The notes under the pieces were generated by a model. The model did not search any database. It was not told the DNA's origin and was given only the letters and a program-made list of their open reading frames with translations. Below, in pieces: positions 6,403-10,425 of a stretch of DNA of 10,425 bases (positions are counted from its first letter, which is position 1; each line of letters begins with the position of its first letter). The DNA lies in contig JAAYZL010000570.1 in assembly GCA_012514855.1 (NCBI GenBank), forward strand, positions 1 to 10,425, in the 5' to 3' direction. This DNA is from Clostridiales bacterium (lineage in GTDB: Bacteria; Bacillota_A; Clostridia; Christensenellales; Aristaeellaceae). The position numbers were made by a program, and so were the translations under genes.

Positions 6403-7565
6403 AATACGGCGCTCTGATCATCGGCGGCGGCGCGGCGGGGCTGATTGCCGCCGTTTCGCTTGCCCGGAGAAACCACCGCGTGGCGGTTCTCGAGGCGCAG
6501 GGGCGCGTGGGACGAAAGCTGCTCGCGACCGGCAACGGCCGCTGCAACCTGACGAACGTCCGCGCGAAGCCGGAGGACTACTTCGGCGACCGCGCGCTCA
6601 TAGAGCCCGCTCTGCGCGCGTTTCCGCCGTCGGAGGTGTTGGAATTTTTCGCGGAACTGGGCGTCCCCTCGCGCGTCGACGAGGAGGGGCGCGCCTACCC
6701 GATGAGCAATCAGGCCGCGTCGGTGCTCGACGCGCTCCGGCTCGCGTTTGCGGAGGCGGGCGGCGAGGAGATCGCGGATTTCCGGGTCGCGTCGATCTCG
6801 AAGGGGCTCGTCGCGGACGCGGGGGACGGCAGGCGCTTCCGCGGGAATGCGGTTCTCGCCGCGACCGGCGGGCTCGCCGCCGCGAACCTCGGGGCGGCCG
6901 ACGCGCCTTTTCTCGCGGCGCTCGGGCACGCGTTCACGAAGCGCTCCCCGGCGCTGTCGCCGCTCGTCACCGAGCCGATTTTGGCGCTCAAGGGGTTGCG
7001 CGCGCACGTCAAACTGACGCTGGACGGCCGCGCGGAGGTGGGGGAGATACTGTTCACCGAGTACGGCGTGTCCGGCATCGCCGCGATGCAGCTTGCGCGG
7101 TTCGCGAGGCCCGGCGCGGCGCTCTCGATCGACTTTTCGGCGGGGGCCGCTATCGACCTCGCGTCCCGCGCCCGCGCGCTGCCGGAGCGCCGGATGGAGG
7201 ACTTTCTGAACGGCGTCGTGCCCAAGAGGATCGGACAGGTCGTCGCCAAGGCCGCGGGGGTATCGCTTTCGACGCGCGCGAGGGAACTGTCCGCGCGGGA
7301 GATGGACGAGCTCTCGAATGCGCTGACGGGCTTTCAGCTCCCCGTAAAGGGCGCGAAGGGCTTCGAGCACGCGCAGGTCACCGCGGGCGGGCTGACGTCC
7401 TCCGACTTCGACCCGGAGACGCTCGAGTCCCGGCGCGTGCCGGGGCTGTTCTGCGCCGGGGAACTGCTCGACGCGGACGGGCCCTGCGGCGGGTACAACC
7501 TGCAGTGGGCGTGGGCGAGCGGGCGGCTCGCGGCGCGCTCGATCGACGAGAGGCTTCGCCAATGA
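6399..7565 (+). CDS. HI0933/YhiN-type NAD(P)/FAD-dependent oxidoreductase (BaiN-like annotation family)
   Basis: A 388-residue soluble flavoprotein, close to the family's usual size of about 400. An N-terminal Rossmann motif GGGAAG (9-14, GxGxxG) and Glu32 at the end of strand 2 bind FAD. The signature GRKLLATGNGRCNLTN (38-53) is diagnostic for the HI0933 family. The C-terminal FAD-contacting stretch runs from VTAGGL through FCAGELLDADGPCGGYNLQWAWASG. Members are often labelled 'aminoacetone oxidase' or BaiN; the physiological reaction is generally unknown, and I do not infer bile-acid chemistry here. The start is GTG at 6399, overlapping the TGA of the helicase gene by four bases (GTGA). The frame stays open far upstream, but only because GC-rich DNA lacks stops; the protein family begins at this GTG. 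It overlaps the next flavoprotein gene by four bases. Confidence 0.9.
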   Translation: MKYGALIIGGGAAGLIAAVSLARRNHRVAVLEAQGRVGRKLLATGNGRCNLTNVRAKPEDYFGDRALIEPALRAFPPSEVLEFFAELGVPSRVDEEGRAYPMSNQAASVLDALRLAFAEAGGEEIADFRVASISKGLVADAGDGRRFRGNAVLAATGGLAAANLGAADAPFLAALGHAFTKRSPALSPLVTEPILALKGLRAHVKLTLDGRAEVGEILFTEYGVSGIAAMQLARFARPGAALSIDFSAGAAIDLASRARALPERRMEDFLNGVVPKRIGQVVAKAAGVSLSTRARELSAREMDELSNALTGFQLPVKGAKGFEHAQVTAGGLTSSDFDPETLESRRVPGLFCAGELLDADGPCGGYNLQWAWASGRLAARSIDERLRQ

Positions 7566-9151
7566 CGGTGCGCATATCGCAGTTGAAGCTGCCGCTGGAC
7601 TACGAAAAGACGCCCCTTGCCGCGCACGCGGCGAGGGCGCTTCGCTGCGCGGGGGAGGATATCATTTCCGCCGCGCCGCGCAAAAAGTCGGTCGACGCGC
7701 GCGACAAGGCGGACATACGCTTCGTGCTGACGCTGGACGTCGAGCTCCGGCGCACGCCCCGCGCGCTCCCGCCGAACTGCGAGGTCGTCGAGCCGGACGC
7801 CCCGCGCGCGCTTCCCAAGCCGCGCATGCTTGATAAGCGCCCGGTCGTCGTCGGGCTCGGCCCGGCGGGGCTGTTCGCCGCTTTGACGCTCGCGAAAGCG
7901 GGGCTGCGGCCCGTCGTGCTCGAGCGCGGCAAGCCGGTCGACGCGCGCGCGCGGGACGTGCGCGCGTTCTGGGCGGGCGGCCAACTCGACCCGGAGAGCA
8001 ACGTGCAGTTCGGCGAGGGCGGCGCGGGTGCGTTTTCGGACGGAAAGCTCAACACCGGCATCAGGGACGCGCGCTGCCGCGAGGCGCTCGAAGCGCTCTT
8101 CCGCGCGGGCGCGCCGGAGGAGATTCTCTACGAGGCCAGGCCGCACGTCGGGACCGACCGGCTGCCGGGGGTCGTCCGAAACCTCCGCGAGGAGATCATT
8201 TCGCTCGGCGGGGACGTGCTGTTCGAGACGCGCCTGACCGGGCTCAAGGTCGATGGCGGCCACCTGCGCGGGGCGGTTGCCGAACGCGCGGGGGAGCGGC
8301 TCGAACTCGACGCCGACGACCTGATCCTCGCCGTCGGCCATAGCGCGCGCGACGCGTTCGAGATGCTGTTCGCACTCGGCGTCCGGATGTCCCCGAAGCC
8401 GTTCTCGATCGGCGCGCGCATCGAGCACGGGCAGGCGCTGATCGACCGCGCGCAGTACGGCAAGAGCGCGGGCCACCCGGCGCTTCCGGCGGCGGACTAC
8501 CGATTGAGCGCGCAGCTCCCCGGCGGCCGCGCGGCGTACACGTTCTGCATGTGCCCGGGCGGGACCGTCGTCGCGGCGGCGTCGGAGCCGGGCGGCGTCG
8601 TCACAAACGGCATGAGCCCGTTCGCGCGCGACGGCAAAAACGCGAACAGCGCGCTGCTCGTGTCGGTCTCTCCCGCGGATTTCCCGGGAAATGATCCGCT
8701 CGCGGGCGTGCGCTTCCAGCGGCAATGGGAGCGCGCGGCGTTTGAATCGGGCGGCGGAGACTTCCGCGCGCCGGCGCAGTTGGTCGGGGACTTCCTCGCG
8801 GGGAGGGCGTCCGCCGGCGCCGGGGACGTCCGTCCGAGCTACCTTCCGGGCGTCGAATACACCGACCTCTCGAAGTGCCTGCCGGACTACGCGGTCGCCT
8901 CCATGCGGGCGGCGATCGCCCTGTTCGACAGGAGGCTCAAGGGATTCGCTTCTCCGGGCGCCGTGCTGACCGGGCCGGAGACGCGCTCGAGCTCGCCGCT
9001 TCGCATCGACCGGGACGCGCGGGGCGAGGCGTCGGTCGGGGGACTGTACCCATGCGGCGAGGGCGCGGGCTGCGCCGGGGGGATTCTCTCCGCCGCCGTC
9101 GACGGCATCCGCGCGGCGGAGGCGCTCATAACGGATGGGGCAATTGTGTGA
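7562..9151 (+). CDS. COG2509-type FAD-dependent dehydrogenase, function unknown
   Basis: A 529-residue protein. An N-terminal alpha/beta domain (about 1-90), containing KKSVDARDKADIRFV, is typical of the uncharacterised COG2509 FAD-dependent dehydrogenases. It precedes a Rossmann FAD domain with GLGPAG at 98-103. The family hallmark ESNVQFGEGGAGAFSDGKL starts at residue 145, followed by GAPEEILYEARPHVGTDRL. Near the C-terminus are TGPETRSSSPLRI and LYPCGEGAGCAGGILSAAVDGI, the latter closing the FAD site. The substrate is unknown. The ATG at 7562 overlaps the preceding TGA as ATGA and has GAGAGG upstream at about 8 bases. An upstream in-frame ATG at 7505 would extend it by 19 residues inside the previous gene and lacks family similarity, so it was rejected. 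It is the last gene of the helicase-flavoprotein unit. No hairpin terminator is visible in the 85 bases after it. Confidence 0.88.
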   Translation: MTVRISQLKLPLDYEKTPLAAHAARALRCAGEDIISAAPRKKSVDARDKADIRFVLTLDVELRRTPRALPPNCEVVEPDAPRALPKPRMLDKRPVVVGLGPAGLFAALTLAKAGLRPVVLERGKPVDARARDVRAFWAGGQLDPESNVQFGEGGAGAFSDGKLNTGIRDARCREALEALFRAGAPEEILYEARPHVGTDRLPGVVRNLREEIISLGGDVLFETRLTGLKVDGGHLRGAVAERAGERLELDADDLILAVGHSARDAFEMLFALGVRMSPKPFSIGARIEHGQALIDRAQYGKSAGHPALPAADYRLSAQLPGGRAAYTFCMCPGGTVVAAASEPGGVVTNGMSPFARDGKNANSALLVSVSPADFPGNDPLAGVRFQRQWERAAFESGGGDFRAPAQLVGDFLAGRASAGAGDVRPSYLPGVEYTDLSKCLPDYAVASMRAAIALFDRRLKGFASPGAVLTGPETRSSSPLRIDRDARGEASVGGLYPCGEGAGCAGGILSAAVDGIRAAEALITDGAIV

Positions 9152-9178
9152 CAAAACGGGAACATAGGGGGAAATTGC

Positions 9179-9207
9179 TTTCCAACGACATGGTTGTATG
9201 CTATAAT
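9179..9207 (+). promoter_or_regulatory. Extended -10 sigma-A promoter for maf-mreB-like unit
   Basis: TTTCCA (9179-9184, 4/6), a 17-base spacer and a perfect TATAAT (9202-9207), with TGC just before the -10 box. The 12 bases TATGCTATAATA (9197-9208) are identical to those in the promoter at 4164-4192. The predicted start near 9214 gives a leader of about 23 bases before the maf ATG. Confidence 0.76.
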
Positions 9208-9236
9208 ACCGCAAGGCATGAGGGGAAGGTTCCGGC

Positions 9237-9830
9237 ATGGAGCAGCACTTCCGGCTGATTTTGGCCTCCGGGTCGCCGCGCCGCCACGAGCTCTTGCGGC
9301 GCATGGGATACGCGTTTGAGACCTGCGCGCCGGACGTCGACGAGCGCGTCGAAGGGCCCGCGGACGAGGTCGTCCGGACGCTCGCCGAGCGAAAGGCGAG
9401 AATGGCGGCCGAGGGCTATCTGTCCGGGATCGTCATAGCGTCCGACACGCTGGTGTCCTTGGGCGGCCGCGCGCTCGGAAAGCCGGTCGATGAGGAGGAC
9501 GCGTTTTCGATGCTCCGCGCGCTGTCGGGAAAGGAGCACGACGTGTTCACCGGCGTGTGCCTGCTCGACGCCGCGACCGGCCGCGCGTCGGCCGAGGTCG
9601 TCCGGACCGGCGTGCGCTTCCGCGAGCTTTCGGACGCCGAAATCCTCGGCTATATCGAAAGCGGCGAGCCGATGGACAAGGCCGGCGCCTACGGCATACA
9701 GGGCGGAGCGGGCGCGTTCGTCGAAGGGATCGACGGCCCCTATGAAAACGTGATGGGCTTTCCGGTCGACGACGTCGAGCGGATGCTCAAAGAATTTCTG
9801 AAGAAAAAACCCGTTCGGGAGGGGCACTGA
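9237..9830 (+). CDS. maf: Maf family nucleoside triphosphate pyrophosphatase (YhdE/dTTP-UTP type)
   Basis: A complete 197-residue protein, the normal length for Maf. The substrate-binding motif SGSPRR lies at residues 11-16, the catalytic aspartate is Asp70 in IASDTLV, Lys82 is in GKP, and Gln155 is in DKAGAYGIQGGAGAFVEGI. The AYGIQG version marks the YhdE subfamily, which hydrolyses dTTP, UTP and modified pyrimidine nucleotides to monophosphates. The YceF subfamily differs at these positions. In B. subtilis Maf is also linked to septum inhibition. The ATG at 9237 follows AGGGGAAGG (9221-9229) at 7 bases. A nearer-upstream ATG at 9218 is out of frame. The last base of its TGA is the first base of the mreB-like ATG (TGATG), and maf next to mreB is a classic Bacillota arrangement, here without radC between. 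Confidence 0.94.
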   Translation: MEQHFRLILASGSPRRHELLRRMGYAFETCAPDVDERVEGPADEVVRTLAERKARMAAEGYLSGIVIASDTLVSLGGRALGKPVDEEDAFSMLRALSGKEHDVFTGVCLLDAATGRASAEVVRTGVRFRELSDAEILGYIESGEPMDKAGAYGIQGGAGAFVEGIDGPYENVMGFPVDDVERMLKEFLKKKPVREGH

Positions 9831-10425
9831 TGGGCGTATTTTCATCCGGCGGCGTGGGAATCGACCTCGGTTCCGCGAACGTGACGATCTTTCTGGAGAA
9901 CGAGGGCGTGGTGCTTCGCGAGCCGAGCTACGTGCTCTCGCTGTGCGAGAACCCGGAGCATGTGCTCGCCGTCGGCCGCGACGCCAGGCAGATGCTCGGC
10001 AGGACGCCCAGACAGGCGGTGCTTCTCTCGCCGGTCATGGACGGCGCGGTGGGGGACCAGGAGCTCGCGTCGCTGCTGGTTCGGGCGCTTTCCGAAAAGG
10101 CGATCGGCCGCAAGCGGGCGCTCGAGCGCTCGCGCGTCGTCGTCTCGATGGCGCAGGGAACGACGAAGGTCGAGCGGCAGGCCCTGGAAAATGCCGTCCG
10201 CACGCTCGGAGCCAGAAAGGCCGCGCTGATCCGCTCGACGGTCGCCGCGGCGGTCGGCGCGGGCGTTCCGATCGCGGAGCCGAAGGGCGTGATGGTCGTC
10301 AACATCGGCGGCTCCACGACCGAGGTCGCCGTGCTCTCGATCCACGGCGTCGTCGCGACGCGCTCGATGCGCACCGGCGGCATGGCGCTCGACGAGGCGA
10401 TCATCCGGTACATACGCAACGAAAA
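9830..10425 (+). CDS. MreB-like actin-family protein with altered active site (cut by window edge)
   Basis: The first 198 codons of an MreB homologue that runs off the right edge; full-length MreB is about 330-350 residues. The phosphate-1 loop GIDLGSAN (10-17, Asp12), the segment QMLGRTP, the AAAVGAGVPIAEP stretch and STTEVAVLS with DEAIIRYI follow MreB without gaps over residues 134-163. Two key positions differ from E. coli MreB as I recall it. The catalytic Glu143 (in IEEPMAAA) aligns with Ser136 in IRSTVAAA, and the phosphate-2 Asp165 (in VVDIGGGT) aligns with Asn158 in VVNIGGST. Canonical CVP(S/V)G is also SMAQG here. The protein may bind nucleotide but is unlikely to hydrolyse it normally. 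The ATG at 9830 follows GGGAGGGG (9817-9824) and overlaps the maf stop by one base. It is probably a cell-shape or cytoskeletal paralogue. I withhold the symbol mreB because of the active site. Confidence 0.85.
   Translation, partial: MGVFSSGGVGIDLGSANVTIFLENEGVVLREPSYVLSLCENPEHVLAVGRDARQMLGRTPRQAVLLSPVMDGAVGDQELASLLVRALSEKAIGRKRALERSRVVVSMAQGTTKVERQALENAVRTLGARKAALIRSTVAAAVGAGVPIAEPKGVMVVNIGGSTTEVAVLSIHGVVATRSMRTGGMALDEAIIRYIRNE

Noticed and set aside
6399..7565. Assigning a bile-acid-converting role (BaiN) to the HI0933-type flavoprotein
   Set aside because: No other bile-acid-inducible genes are nearby and the family is broad. Only the flavoprotein fold is supported.
7334..9304. 656-codon antisense open frame across both the COG2509 gene and its flanks
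   Set aside because: Same shadow composition, no domain, and it crosses the promoter at 9179-9207 and the starts of real genes.

Overview
The window is GC-rich DNA with a strong preference for codons ending in G or C. It is densely packed with ordinary chromosomal genes. HPr kinase (hprK), a SpoIIP-type sporulation hydrolase, a HelD-family helicase of the Bacillota kind, and maf next to an mreB-like gene all point to a Bacillota member, probably a high-GC Clostridia lineage. The order cannot be fixed from the sequence. I see no mobile element, CRISPR array, rRNA or tRNA, and no gene-free stretch longer than about 130 bases.

Layout. (a) Bases 1-1099, minus strand: a Cof-type HAD phosphatase followed three bases later by the start of hprK, which runs off the left edge. 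A plausible sigma-A promoter sits just upstream of the HAD gene. (b) Bases 1100-1225: a divergent intergenic region with a 13-bp imperfect inverted repeat. (c) Bases 1226-2970, plus strand: a DUF1614 membrane protein translationally coupled to a SpoIIP-like peptidoglycan hydrolase, followed by a perfect 14-bp GC-rich hairpin. (d) Bases 3049-4191: a 12-helix MFS transporter with a TTG start. (e) Bases 4261-9151: a three-gene unit with 4-base overlaps, encoding a HelD-like RNA polymerase-associated helicase, an HI0933/YhiN-type flavoprotein and a COG2509-type flavoprotein. It is driven by an extended -10 promoter whose TATAAT overlaps the stop codon of the transporter. (f) Bases 9237-10425: maf, then an mreB-like gene overlapping it by one base and cut by the right edge. 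This unit has its own extended -10 promoter, which shares 12 identical bases with the one in (e).

Together the genes cover carbon regulation (hprK), envelope remodelling during engulfment (SpoIIP-like), RNA polymerase recycling (HelD-like), two redox flavoproteins of unknown substrate, nucleotide house-cleaning (Maf) and cell shape (MreB-like). The most unusual observation is in the MreB-like protein. It is clearly homologous to MreB, but the residues aligning with the catalytic glutamate and the phosphate-2 aspartate are Ser and Asn. It may be an ATPase-impaired MreB paralogue rather than the canonical cell-shape filament. I found no clear sign of a wholly new multi-gene system.
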